Of a stretch of DNA of 47,105 bases, positions 1-6,586 are shown one piece after another (positions within the stretch are counted from its first letter, which is position 1; the number at the start of each line of letters is the position of its first letter). The DNA is taken from positions 1-47,105 of the forward strand of contig JBGZBP010000014.1 of NCBI GenBank assembly GCA_041844735.1, given 5' to 3'. The notes beneath the pieces are model-generated. The model did not search any database and had not been told where the DNA came from. It saw nothing but the letters and a program-made list of their open reading frames with translations. The translations under genes and the position numbers were made by a program. The stretch is from CAJPNN01 sp041844735 (GTDB lineage: Bacteria > Bacillota > Clostridia > Peptostreptococcales > Anaerovoracaceae).

Positions 1-2
1 AT

Positions 3-416
3 TTGTCTGAATTAGAAATTAGAGATTTCCTAAGTAAGAATTTAACATATTATATGCATCGGCATAACCTTACTAATAAAGATTTGAGTGTTATATTAGG
101 CGTAAGCGAAAGTACTGTTGGAAAGTGGATTTTAAAAAAGGCTACCCCAAGGATGGGCATAATAGAAAAGTTGGCACTGTACTTCAAAATAAACAAATCC
201 GACTTACTTGAACCTCATAGCAATAATGAAGATAATAAGCATTACGACAATAACGTAACTTACTATTTAGACGAAGAATCGCAGATTCTTGCCCAAGAAA
301 TGCATGATAATCCTGGATTACGTATTTTGATGGATGCGAGCAGGAAAGTATCTCCTGAGGACTTGCAGTATGTTATCGACCTTGCAAAGCGATTAAGGGG
401 TGATGACTTTGAATGA
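3..416 (+). CDS. XRE (Cro/CI-type) transcriptional regulator, start uncertain
   Basis: A helix-turn-helix DNA-binding protein of 137 residues if the TTG at the window edge is the start; the real start may lie further left. The HTH_3 domain spans about residues 8-70, with a recognition region reading LGVSESTVGKWILKKATP. The C-terminal half is acidic and has no visible LexA/CI autoprotease domain, so it is a small repressor rather than a self-cleaving one. The gene overlaps the following ImmA-like gene, the arrangement known from ICEBs1-type immunity (ImmR/ImmA), where the protease cleaves the repressor after DNA damage. By inference it represses integration or excision functions of the element. 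Its target operators are not visible here. Confidence 0.75.
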   Translation: MSELEIRDFLSKNLTYYMHRHNLTNKDLSVILGVSESTVGKWILKKATPRMGIIEKLALYFKINKSDLLEPHSNNEDNKHYDNNVTYYLDEESQILAQEMHDNPGLRILMDASRKVSPEDLQYVIDLAKRLRGDDFE

Positions 417-630
417 AGATGAAATCAAAGTATTATTAATCAACTTACCCTACACCATCAAAGGATTTTCTCTCAAAACCTTTGATGACCATATAATCGT
501 GATACTAAATTCCAGATTGTCGTATGAACAAAATAGAATCACTTACGAACACGAGCTGCTGCACATAAAAAACGATGATTTTTACCGGGAATGCAACGTT
601 TGTGAAATCGAAAGCGAATATCATGTTTAA
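403..630 (+). CDS. Small ImmA/IrrE-family metallopeptidase
   Basis: About 75 residues containing the zinc-protease motif HELLH in the sequence TYEHELLHIKNDDF, preceded by the typical ILNSRLSYEQ strand. This is the compact form of the ImmA/IrrE (COG2856) fold seen in many Firmicutes mobile elements. Starts at GTG 400, ATG 403 or TTG 409 are possible. The AAGGGG at 395-400 is best spaced for TTG 409, so the first residues are uncertain. It overlaps the upstream regulator by 14 to 17 bases at GTG 400 or ATG 403, implying translational coupling. The inferred role is cleavage of the neighbouring repressor to induce the element. It is short compared with the roughly 130-200 residue family members, but the catalytic core is present. 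Confidence 0.7.
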   Translation: MTLNEDEIKVLLINLPYTIKGFSLKTFDDHIIVILNSRLSYEQNRITYEHELLHIKNDDFYRECNVCEIESEYHV

Positions 631-687
631 TTTTAACCGCATGAAATTCCAGTCGGATAGAGCGGAGTCAAAACCACAACAAAAAGA

Positions 688-757
688 CTCCCCGAAGGGA
701 GCCTATGGGCTGTAAGATACAACCAAGTTTCGCAAGCTAATTGTATCATACCAGCCC
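688..757 (+). promoter_or_regulatory. Tandem RNA hairpins upstream of the integrase gene
   Basis: Two stem-loops lie in the 164-base gap before the integrase. The first pairs CTCCC (688-692) with GGGAG (697-701) around a CGAA loop. The second is a long imperfect hairpin: GGGCTG (707-712) with CAGCCC (752-757), GATACAA (716-722) with TTGTATC (741-747), and an inner AGTTT/AAGCT stem closing the loop. Only a weak CTATTTT run follows, so this could be an inefficient terminator or an attenuator separating the regulator genes from the integrase. The function is inferred. Confidence 0.5.
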
Positions 758-794
758 CTATTTTGCAATGCAAAAAGAAAGGAGCTGTTTTTTT

Positions 795-1859
795 ATGAAG
801 ATTAAATCTTATAAAAAAGATGGAAAGACCTATTACAAATTCCGAGCATTCTTAGGAATAGACCCATATACGGGCAAACCGGTCCGAGCATACCGTTCGG
901 GCTTTTTAAACAGGATAGAAGCTGAAAAGGAATACATACGCTTACGAGGAGAGCCTTTTGCAAGAAATCTCCCTGCATCTCCTACTTTTGAAAGTGTTTT
1001 TTGCGAACTCATTGAGCTTAAAAAAATCAGCTCTAAAGAAAGTTATATTGTAAAGTTAATCTCCAGCTACACAAATCATTTTAAAGAACCTTTAGGGGCA
1101 TTACCTATAACTGATATTCCCCCTGAATTGCTCCAGGATATTCTTGTTAATATGAGTAAAGCTATGAAGACTGCAAATAAAGTATTTGGAGTAGTTGAAC
1201 AGGTATTTAAGCTTGCCTATAAGACTCGACTTATAAAGGAGAATCCGTGTGATTTTCTGATGAAGCCACGGGTTTCAAAAGAGCACCCGAAAGAAAACTA
1301 TTACGGAAAAGATGAGCTTATTGATTTTCTTAAAAAAGCTAAAAGAGATTTACCCTACATGTGGTACGTGTTCTTTCACCTCCTAGCATACACGGGTATA
1401 AGGCGTGGAGAAGCTTTGGCTTTAAAATGGGACGATTTAAAGGGCAATGTATTATCCATAAATAAGACTATTAGTCAAACGGAATCCGGCATGATTGTGA
1501 GCGATACTCCAAAAACTGTCAAAAGTAACCGTGAAATACTTCTTGACAAAAAAACTGTTGAATTACTAAATAGCCTTGAACATAGCAGCGAGTTTATTTT
1601 CTCAAACACAAAAGGAGGATTTATCACCCCAAGTCAGCCCGTGAGACAGCTTCACAAAGTTAAGGGTGTTAGGTATATAAGCCCTCACGGTTTTAGACAC
1701 ACACACTGCTCTTTGTTGTTCTCCTCCGGAGCCTCTATTCCTGAAGCCCAACAGCGAATGGGACATGAGGATGTTAAAACTACCCTACAGGTGTACAATC
1801 ATGTTTACAAAGAGGACGAGGAAAGAGCTCTAAATAATTTTATGGAATTTATGAATTAG
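795..1859 (+). CDS. int: Tyrosine recombinase / site-specific integrase
   Basis: A 354-residue integrase catalysing recombination between element and chromosome. Order: N-terminal arm-binding domain (about 1-55, with KDGKTYYKFRAFLGIDPYTG), SAM-like core-binding domain (about 60-155), and catalytic domain (about 165-350). Catalytic residues visible are R203 in TGIRRGE, a lysine near 240, H298 and R301 in PHGFRHTH, H324 in MGHED and the nucleophile Y334 in LQVYNHV, so the enzyme looks intact. ATG 795 is chosen because AAAGGAG sits about 9-14 bases upstream; an in-frame TTG at 741 lies inside the upstream hairpin. A terminator follows directly, then the candidate att region and ssrA. Confidence 0.93.
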   Translation: MKIKSYKKDGKTYYKFRAFLGIDPYTGKPVRAYRSGFLNRIEAEKEYIRLRGEPFARNLPASPTFESVFCELIELKKISSKESYIVKLISSYTNHFKEPLGALPITDIPPELLQDILVNMSKAMKTANKVFGVVEQVFKLAYKTRLIKENPCDFLMKPRVSKEHPKENYYGKDELIDFLKKAKRDLPYMWYVFFHLLAYTGIRRGEALALKWDDLKGNVLSINKTISQTESGMIVSDTPKTVKSNREILLDKKTVELLNSLEHSSEFIFSNTKGGFITPSQPVRQLHKVKGVRYISPHGFRHTHCSLLFSSGASIPEAQQRMGHEDVKTTLQVYNHVYKEDEERALNNFMEFMN

Positions 1860-1871
1860 CAAAGCAAAACC

Positions 1872-1896
1872 GACCCTGCAAGGGGTCATTTTTTTG
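1872..1896 (+). terminator. Intrinsic terminator of the integrase gene
   Basis: GACCC (1872-1876) pairs with GGGTC (1883-1887) around a six-base loop, followed by ATTTTTTTG. It lies 13 bases after the integrase stop codon. Confidence 0.75.
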
Positions 1897-1905
1897 ATTC
1901 AAAAA

Positions 1906-1968
1906 TTGGCATTTTATTGGCACTTTTATTTTAAAATTGGCATTTTTACGCCTAAATTGGCACTAATA
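1906..1968 (+). repeat. Four phased TTGGCA direct repeats, candidate integrase arm sites
   Basis: The core TTGGCA(C/T) followed by an A/T-rich tail occurs at 1906, 1917, 1937 and 1957, all in the same orientation. Spacings are 11, 20 and 20 bases, which puts the copies on one face of the helix. Position between integrase and ssrA, together with the phasing, suggests arm-type binding sites for the integrase N-terminal domain or an excisionase. This is inferred from layout. Confidence 0.55.
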
Positions 1969-2008
1969 CGAAACAATTTTATACACTTTGAAGCACTTTG
2001 AGACATCT

Positions 2009-2054
2009 AAAAACCGTTGAAATCTAGGGGTTTTCCCTGAAAATCAACGGTTTT
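2009..2054 (-). terminator. Terminator of ssrA (bidirectional stem)
   Basis: The minus strand reads AAAACCGTTGA, an inner AGGG/CCCT hairpin, then TCAACGGTTTTT, beginning 12 bases past the tmRNA CCA end. The arms are 2009-2020 and 2044-2054. On the plus strand the second arm is also followed by T-rich sequence, so it could stop transcription leaving the mobile element as well. Confidence 0.7.
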
Positions 2055-2065
2055 ATTAATTATTT

Positions 2066-2422
2066 TGGTGGAGGTGAGGAGAGTCGAACTCCTGTCCGCA
2101 ACCATATCCACCGAACTTTCTACGAGTGTATCCGCCATATTATTTTTCGCTTTTTCACACGCCTAACGGCAGGCTTATGAAATCGCTATCCCGTTATTCC
2201 CCTTTACCTACGGGCATCAGCAAAGAGTTTTCCTGTATGTTTGACGCTCTGATTACAGCCTACAGGTGAGCCGTAAGGAACGACGCGGGCAGCTTATGCT
2301 GCAAATGCGTAATTAGTTTTTTCTTTAGCGTTTATATTTAAACGTGTCCCTTTTAACGCAGCTTGGACGACTGCGACTCGCTTATCCGGATTCAACAACC
2401 ACGTCGAAACCTTTACACCCCC
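2066..2422 (-). ncRNA. ssrA: Transfer-messenger RNA (tmRNA, SsrA)
   Basis: A 357-base one-piece tmRNA that rescues stalled ribosomes. The 5' end reads GGGGGTG and pairs with CACCTCC before the 3' ACCA, with one G-U pair. The T-arm GGAGTTCGACTCTCC and the conserved AAAGGTTTCGACGTGG 5' region are clear. The tag frame lies at 2294-2329 and ends Y-A-F-A-A followed by TAA, most likely A-K-E-K-T-N-Y-A-F-A-A. The resume codon is taken as GCT but could be one codon earlier. smpB, encoding its protein partner, ends 43 bases upstream, so the two may share transcription. The mobile element sits at the 3' end without disrupting it. Confidence 0.96.
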
Positions 2423-2465
2423 GTACTTTTGCACGCTTGCCTTTGAATTGCATGCAAATATGTCA

Positions 2466-2936
2466 CTACCGATATCCGGCATTTCTTGTTTTTATCTCAT
2501 GATCTATTTTTCTCGCCGCATCTCTTTTAGCTATATCTTCTCTCTTGTCATAAAGCTTCTTTCCTCTGGCAACTGCAATTTCAATTTTGCAAAGCCCTCT
2601 CTCATTTATATACATGCTGAGAGGTACGATAGTAAGCCCTTTTTGTGTAACAGCCCCTATCAACTTTCTTATTTCCGCCTTGTGAAGTAGAAGTCTTTTG
2701 GGTCTCAAAGGATCAACATTAAATCTGTTCCCTTGTGTGTAAGGGCTCACATGCATCCCGTAAACTATCAACTGTCCTTTGTCTATTTTCGCATAGCTTT
2801 CCTTTATATTGACCTTGCCTTGCCTTATTGACTTAATCTCAGTCCCCGTGAGCTCTATTCCTGCCTCGTATGTATCCTCTATGAAGAAGTCATGTCGAGC
2901 TTTTTTATTGTTAGCTACCTGTTTTTTCTGTCTCAT
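2466..2936 (-). CDS. smpB: SsrA-binding protein SmpB
   Basis: A 156-residue RNA-binding protein that delivers tmRNA to the ribosomal A site for trans-translation. The family hallmarks are present: N-terminal KKARHDFFIEDTYEAGIELTGTEIKS, the central beta-barrel segment SYAKIDKGQLIVYGMHVSPY, and a basic C-terminal tail (about 125-156, containing KLYDKREDIAKRDAARKID) that mimics the mRNA and anticodon region. Length matches the usual 150-160. The start ATG directly follows the lepB stop codon, and ssrA lies just downstream, so lepB-smpB-ssrA are probably co-transcribed. Confidence 0.97.
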   Translation of the reverse strand: MRQKKQVANNKKARHDFFIEDTYEAGIELTGTEIKSIRQGKVNIKESYAKIDKGQLIVYGMHVSPYTQGNRFNVDPLRPKRLLLHKAEIRKLIGAVTQKGLTIVPLSMYINERGLCKIEIAVARGKKLYDKREDIAKRDAARKIDHEIKTRNAGYR

Positions 2937-3629
2937 TTAAAAAGTCCTTATCTCACTGAACGGGTACAACCTGACAAACGCTTTACCCAAAATTCTGTCC
3001 ATGTTTATGCATCCTACGGACGGATCTCTGCTATCCAGGCTGTTACCTCTGTTATCGCCCATTACAAATATACTATCCGTGCCTATTTTCAAGTTCGTTA
3101 CTGTTCCCTCTGTCTGTATGCCGTTCAAATACTTTTCGTTCAACTTTTTTCCGTTGATGAAAACTTCACCGCCCTGAATCGTGATGGTCTCTCCCGGTAA
3201 TCCTATAACCCTCTTTATTAAGAATTTTTTCTTGCCGTTCTCCAGCTCCAAATCGCTACGAAATACGATTATGTCTCCTCTTTCAGGTTCGGAAAATCTA
3301 TATGCCTGCTTGCTCAAGAAAAGATAATCATTTGCATGCAATGTAGGTTCCATCGACTTTTCTCTTACCACAGTTGGTTTTATGAACTGCAGCACTATAA
3401 ATGCAATAATAATCGCTATAGCTATATCCTTCAACCAATCTTTAACCCCGTTCTTCTTATTTTTTTTATTCATAATCCTGCCATCAGCTTCCGATTCTAC
3501 AGGTTTTAGTTCAGTTTCTTCCCCTGCCACCTCTTGTTCTGTCATTTCTTCATATGCTGCATCTTCAGTTAGATCTTCTTTTACATCTTCTTTTTTCTCA
3601 ATCTCTGTGCTGAATTCATTGTCTTTCAT
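2937..3629 (-). CDS. lepB: Type I signal peptidase
   Basis: A membrane-anchored serine protease of 230 residues that removes signal peptides from Sec-exported proteins. One transmembrane helix (about 64-83, rich in I/A) follows an unusually long, acidic, Glu-rich cytoplasmic N-terminus of about 50 residues. The catalytic serine is S92 in the motif REKSMEPTL, the general-base lysine is K139 in IKRVIGLPGE, and box E (GDNRGNSLDSR) is near the C-terminus. AGGAGGGG lies just upstream of the ATG. It would process the large secreted proteins encoded at the right of the window, among others. Co-directional and abutting with smpB. Confidence 0.96.
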   Translation of the reverse strand: MKDNEFSTEIEKKEDVKEDLTEDAAYEEMTEQEVAGEETELKPVESEADGRIMNKKNKKNGVKDWLKDIAIAIIIAFIVLQFIKPTVVREKSMEPTLHANDYLFLSKQAYRFSEPERGDIIVFRSDLELENGKKKFLIKRVIGLPGETITIQGGEVFINGKKLNEKYLNGIQTEGTVTNLKIGTDSIFVMGDNRGNSLDSRDPSVGCINMDRILGKAFVRLYPFSEIRTF

Positions 3630-3667
3630 ATTATACCCCTCCTATATCATCATCCGCTAATATTGCG

Positions 3668-4732
3668 TCATTTTTCGTTTAATCCGTCCAACCGGCTAAT
3701 AAGATTGAAAAAGTCAATATCAATCTTCCTAAGTGCTTCCATAAACCTGCCGGGTGGTTTTTGAAGCACGCTTTTTCCATCCAAATATGCAAGTTTGCCT
3801 TCCTTGATATTGAATTTCACTTTGTACGCATGAAGCATCTGTGTTGTAAATCCGAAGCTGCTTCCGTCTGATTGTGCTTTCATATTTCGATTTTTATCTC
3901 CCCGATACTTTGAATCACCCAGTATCGGATAACCTGCAGCAGCCAGTGTTCCCCTAATCTGGTGTGACCTGCCTGTATCGAGTCTTATTTCAAGTAAACT
4001 GTATCTCTCATTCCTGCTTACTGCAAGAGGTTTCACAAATGTCTGCACATATTTGCCGGGCGCATCGCTTATATCACCTCTGTTTTTGTCGTCAATTTCC
4101 ACAGAAACTTGATTGCTCTCCTCATCTTTCACAAGCCTTCCACGAATATTAATATCATCATGCAATTTGCCGGAAACCACCGTAAGGTAATACTTGCTTA
4201 CATCATTCCACAAAGCATTCATTTCTCTCAAGGTCTCACTGTTTTTCCCAAATATCACAAGTCCCGTGGTATTTCTGTCCAACCTGTTCACCGGAGCCGG
4301 AGAAAAAGTTTTCTCAACGTTAGGAGAGTACTCTCCCTTATTCATCAAGTATCCCCTTACTCTGTTGTCCAGAGTATTTTTCTTTTCCCTTTTATCCCCA
4401 TGAACTAACAACCCGAAAGGTTTTCCTACAACAATTATATTATGATCCTCATATGCTATATCAAAATCCGCCTTGACCGGTTTTCCGTGAACAATATTGT
4501 TCTCTGTTTTCGGCGTCGACGTGAGCCCTGAAAGTTCCTCTTCAGAAATATATAGCGTAAGAACATCGTCAGATTTTAATATATAATTCTCCTTTTGTCT
4601 CTTTCCGTTCACCTTGACACCGTTTCTCATCAATTTGTAAATACCGGAAAGCGGCATTTTCTTTAAAAATTTTTTCAAAAACCTGTCCAGTCTCTGATCT
4701 TTTTCATTTTCTCCGATTGTAATTTCTACCAT
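3668..4732 (-). CDS. RluA-family rRNA/tRNA pseudouridine synthase
   Basis: A 354-residue enzyme isomerising uridine to pseudouridine in structured RNA. An S4 RNA-binding domain occupies about residues 1-65 (QRLDRFLKKFLKKMPLSGIYKLMRNGVKVNG), and the catalytic domain follows from about 90. The catalytic aspartate is D152 in PVNRLDRNTTGLVIFGK, and the RSHQIRGTLAAAGYPILGD motif is present. It is somewhat longer than typical RluD (about 300-325) because of a C-terminal extension of roughly 40 residues. Subfamily (RluC versus RluD-like) and target base cannot be decided from sequence alone. The Shine-Dalgarno is weak. A TTGAAT-N16-TATAGT promoter lies upstream. Confidence 0.92.
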   Translation of the reverse strand: MVEITIGENEKDQRLDRFLKKFLKKMPLSGIYKLMRNGVKVNGKRQKENYILKSDDVLTLYISEEELSGLTSTPKTENNIVHGKPVKADFDIAYEDHNIIVVGKPFGLLVHGDKREKKNTLDNRVRGYLMNKGEYSPNVEKTFSPAPVNRLDRNTTGLVIFGKNSETLREMNALWNDVSKYYLTVVSGKLHDDINIRGRLVKDEESNQVSVEIDDKNRGDISDAPGKYVQTFVKPLAVSRNERYSLLEIRLDTGRSHQIRGTLAAAGYPILGDSKYRGDKNRNMKAQSDGSSFGFTTQMLHAYKVKFNIKEGKLAYLDGKSVLQKPPGRFMEALRKIDIDFFNLISRLDGLNEK

Positions 4733-4796
4733 AATTCCAAATCAATTCAAAGTTGCTCAATTAACCTTTCGTTCAAAATCCTCTTTCACCAACATA

Positions 4797-4824
4797 ACTA
4801 TATCACGAAATCAGTACAATTCAA
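4797..4824 (-). promoter_or_regulatory. Candidate sigma-A promoter for the RluA-type gene
   Basis: On the minus strand TTGAAT (4819-4824) and TATAGT (4797-4802) are separated by 16 bases, in the 198-base divergent region between this gene and the plus-strand MltG-like gene. The predicted start would leave a leader of about 55-60 bases. Confidence 0.5.
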
Positions 4825-4930
4825 CCCTATCACTTCAATAGTAATAAAAACTTAACATTTTACAATTGAGAATGCACAAATTTTATGATAAAGTTATTAT
4901 GTATCATCAGCGGGTATAGGAGGTTTTCTG

Positions 4931-5416
4931 ATGGGAAAAATTAGAGATTTTTTTTACAATCAAAGTGATGTGTTTTTAGCAATATTGATACTTGCTATTG
5001 CGGGATTTGTCATCTATTCAAAAGTCGGTCTCATAATGGGATTCACCGGAGACGACAAGAACGCTCTCAGCAAAGGTTCTTCCGGAACCGCAATATCACA
5101 ACAATCATCATCTGCCGAAAATGATAATGGAAATTCACAAAATACTACATCTGATAAAAAGCCTGCTGACAAAGGAAAATACTTGGATAAAAGCGGCAAT
5201 CCGATAAAATGTTCCATATTTGTTCCTTATGGTGCCAACGCAGATCATATTGCAGGGCTTACCGTTTCTGCAGAAATTATGGACAGCAAGCAAGAATTCT
5301 TTGATGCATATGCAAAGTATGGCGGTGGTCGCAGTCTGTTGTCGGGGACTTTCATAATTCCTTTGGCTGCAACTGATGAAGAGATTATACAATATCTAAC
5401 CGGTATAAAACAATAA
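4931..5416 (+). CDS. Single-pass membrane protein with MltG/YceG-like N-terminal subdomain
   Basis: 161 residues. One transmembrane helix (about 14-34), a low-complexity Ser/Asn/Gly linker (about 45-85), then an extracytoplasmic region (about 92-160). That region resembles the LysM-like subdomain that precedes the catalytic part of endolytic transglycosylase MltG: a strand CSIFVPYGANADHIAGLTV, a helix with a conserved Phe, a G-x-F strand (LLSGTFIIPL) and an EEIIQYL helix. The transglycosylase catalytic domain is missing, so it is probably a binding or accessory protein at the cell wall. This is a weak structural resemblance, not a confident family assignment. AGGAGG lies about 10 bases before the ATG. 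It precedes fba by 31 bases. Confidence 0.6.
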   Translation: MGKIRDFFYNQSDVFLAILILAIAGFVIYSKVGLIMGFTGDDKNALSKGSSGTAISQQSSSAENDNGNSQNTTSDKKPADKGKYLDKSGNPIKCSIFVPYGANADHIAGLTVSAEIMDSKQEFFDAYAKYGGGRSLLSGTFIIPLAATDEEIIQYLTGIKQ

Positions 5417-5447
5417 ACGATAAATAGGAAAACAAAAGGAGAAAGAA

Positions 5448-6377
5448 ATGGCAATAGTAACTACAACTGAAATGTTCAGAAAAGCCTATGATGGAGGCTA
5501 TGCCGTAGGTGCATTCAATGTAAACAATATGGAAATAATCCAAGGCATCACGGAAGCCCATAAGGAGGAAAATGCTCCTCTTATTTTGCAGGTTTCAGCC
5601 GGAGCCAGGAAATATGCAAAGCACAACTATTTAATCAAATTGGTCGAAGCTGCAATATTGGAAACCGACCTGCCTATCGCTTTACATTTGGATCACGGTG
5701 CGGATTTTGATGTTTGCAAATCCTGCATTGACGGCGGCTTTTCATCTGTCATGATTGACGGTTCACATCTTTCGTTCAAGGAAAATATCGCACTTACGAA
5801 GAGAGTTGTAGAGTATGCGCATGCCCACGGAGTTGTCGTTGAAGGTGAACTCGGGCAGCTTGCCGGCATAGAGGATGATGTTAATGTTGAAAACCATAGC
5901 TATACAGACCCCTCAGAGGTTCAGGAATTCGTTGAAAAAACAGGTGTTGATTCACTTGCTATCGCTATAGGCACTTCTCACGGAGCATACAAATTCAAAC
6001 CCGGGCAGACACCCGAACTGAAATTTGATATACTCGACGAGGTTGCAAAGCTTCTTCCTAACTTCCCTATAGTTCTTCACGGGGCATCTTCCGTTGTTCC
6101 TGAGTTCGTTGAAAAAGTCAACAAATACGGCGGCTCCATGCCCGATGCCGTGGGAATACCCGAAGAAATGCTGAGAAGAGCGGCGAAAAGTGCTGTCTGC
6201 AAGATAAATATAGATTCGGATTTACGACTTGCCATGACAGCTGCGGTAAGGGAACATCTTGCAAACAATCCCGCCGACTTTGATCCGAGATTATATTTAG
6301 CTCCTGCGAGAGAAGCGATTAAAAATATGGTTAAAAGAAAAATCACCAATGTATTGGGTTCATCAAACCGAATATAA
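5448..6377 (+). CDS. fba: Class II fructose-1,6-bisphosphate aldolase
   Basis: A 309-residue zinc-dependent aldolase cleaving fructose-1,6-bisphosphate to glyceraldehyde-3-phosphate and dihydroxyacetone phosphate in glycolysis, and the reverse in gluconeogenesis. Visible motifs are ALHLDHGADFD (zinc histidine and catalytic aspartate region), VVEGELGQLAG, GTSHGAYKF (zinc and phosphate site) and VLHGASSV (zinc histidine), with NIDSDLR near the C-terminus. Length fits the short FbaA/GatY-like subgroup. Tagatose-bisphosphate aldolases share this fold, but the context-free best call is FBP aldolase. An AGGAG site lies 7 bases before the ATG. A strong hairpin terminator follows. Confidence 0.94.
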   Translation: MAIVTTTEMFRKAYDGGYAVGAFNVNNMEIIQGITEAHKEENAPLILQVSAGARKYAKHNYLIKLVEAAILETDLPIALHLDHGADFDVCKSCIDGGFSSVMIDGSHLSFKENIALTKRVVEYAHAHGVVVEGELGQLAGIEDDVNVENHSYTDPSEVQEFVEKTGVDSLAIAIGTSHGAYKFKPGQTPELKFDILDEVAKLLPNFPIVLHGASSVVPEFVEKVNKYGGSMPDAVGIPEEMLRRAAKSAVCKINIDSDLRLAMTAAVREHLANNPADFDPRLYLAPAREAIKNMVKRKITNVLGSSNRI

Positions 6378-6428
6378 TGCATAATATAATTTTACATAAC
6401 CAAAAAACAGACTTATAGGACAAAAAAC

Positions 6429-6481
6429 AAAAGCTGATAGATTTGAATCGGGATTTCCGTCTTCAATCTCATCAGCTTTTT
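6429..6481. terminator. Bidirectional terminator between fba and ilvE
   Basis: AAAAGCTGAT (6429-6438) pairs with ATCAGCTTTT (6471-6480), with additional GATT/AATC pairing inside. A-rich and T-rich flanks suit termination from both the plus-strand fba and the minus-strand ilvE. Confidence 0.8.
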
Positions 6482-6503
6482 AGCTGTCCTTTATTCATTT
6501 AGA

Positions 6504-6557
6504 AAGTGCTTGCGGACGTTCTCTTGGATAGTCCGGGCAACCGACAGTCCGGCACTT
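6504..6557. other. Bulged hairpin of unknown role downstream of ilvE
   Basis: AAGTGC (6504-6509) pairs with GCACTT (6552-6557), and CGGAC (6513-6517) pairs with GTCCG (6547-6551), leaving a three-base bulge on one side. It lies between the ilvE stop codon and the shared terminator, in the 3' untranslated region of the pncB-ilvE transcript. No known RNA family is recognised. Confidence 0.4.
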
Positions 6558-6586
6558 ACCTATACTCTTCGTTCCGGAATCCTATA

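Larger units (their letters stand above)
1..2065. mobile_element. Right-hand end of an integrated element (prophage or ICE) at ssrA
   Basis: The first three plus-strand genes are an XRE regulator, an ImmA-like protease and a tyrosine integrase. This is the usual regulation and integration end of a temperate phage or integrative conjugative element. The integrase is followed by a terminator, phased repeats and then the 3' end of the tmRNA gene, whose CCA end is intact at 2066-2068. Integration into ssrA 3' ends is common for this recombinase family. The left end, the second att copy and any structural or transfer genes are outside the window, so the element type cannot be named. The exact boundary near 2000-2100 is inferred. 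Confidence 0.6.

Noticed and set aside
741..794. Upstream TTG start for the integrase
   Set aside because: It lies inside the hairpin and lacks a Shine-Dalgarno, while ATG 795 has AAAGGAG at good spacing.
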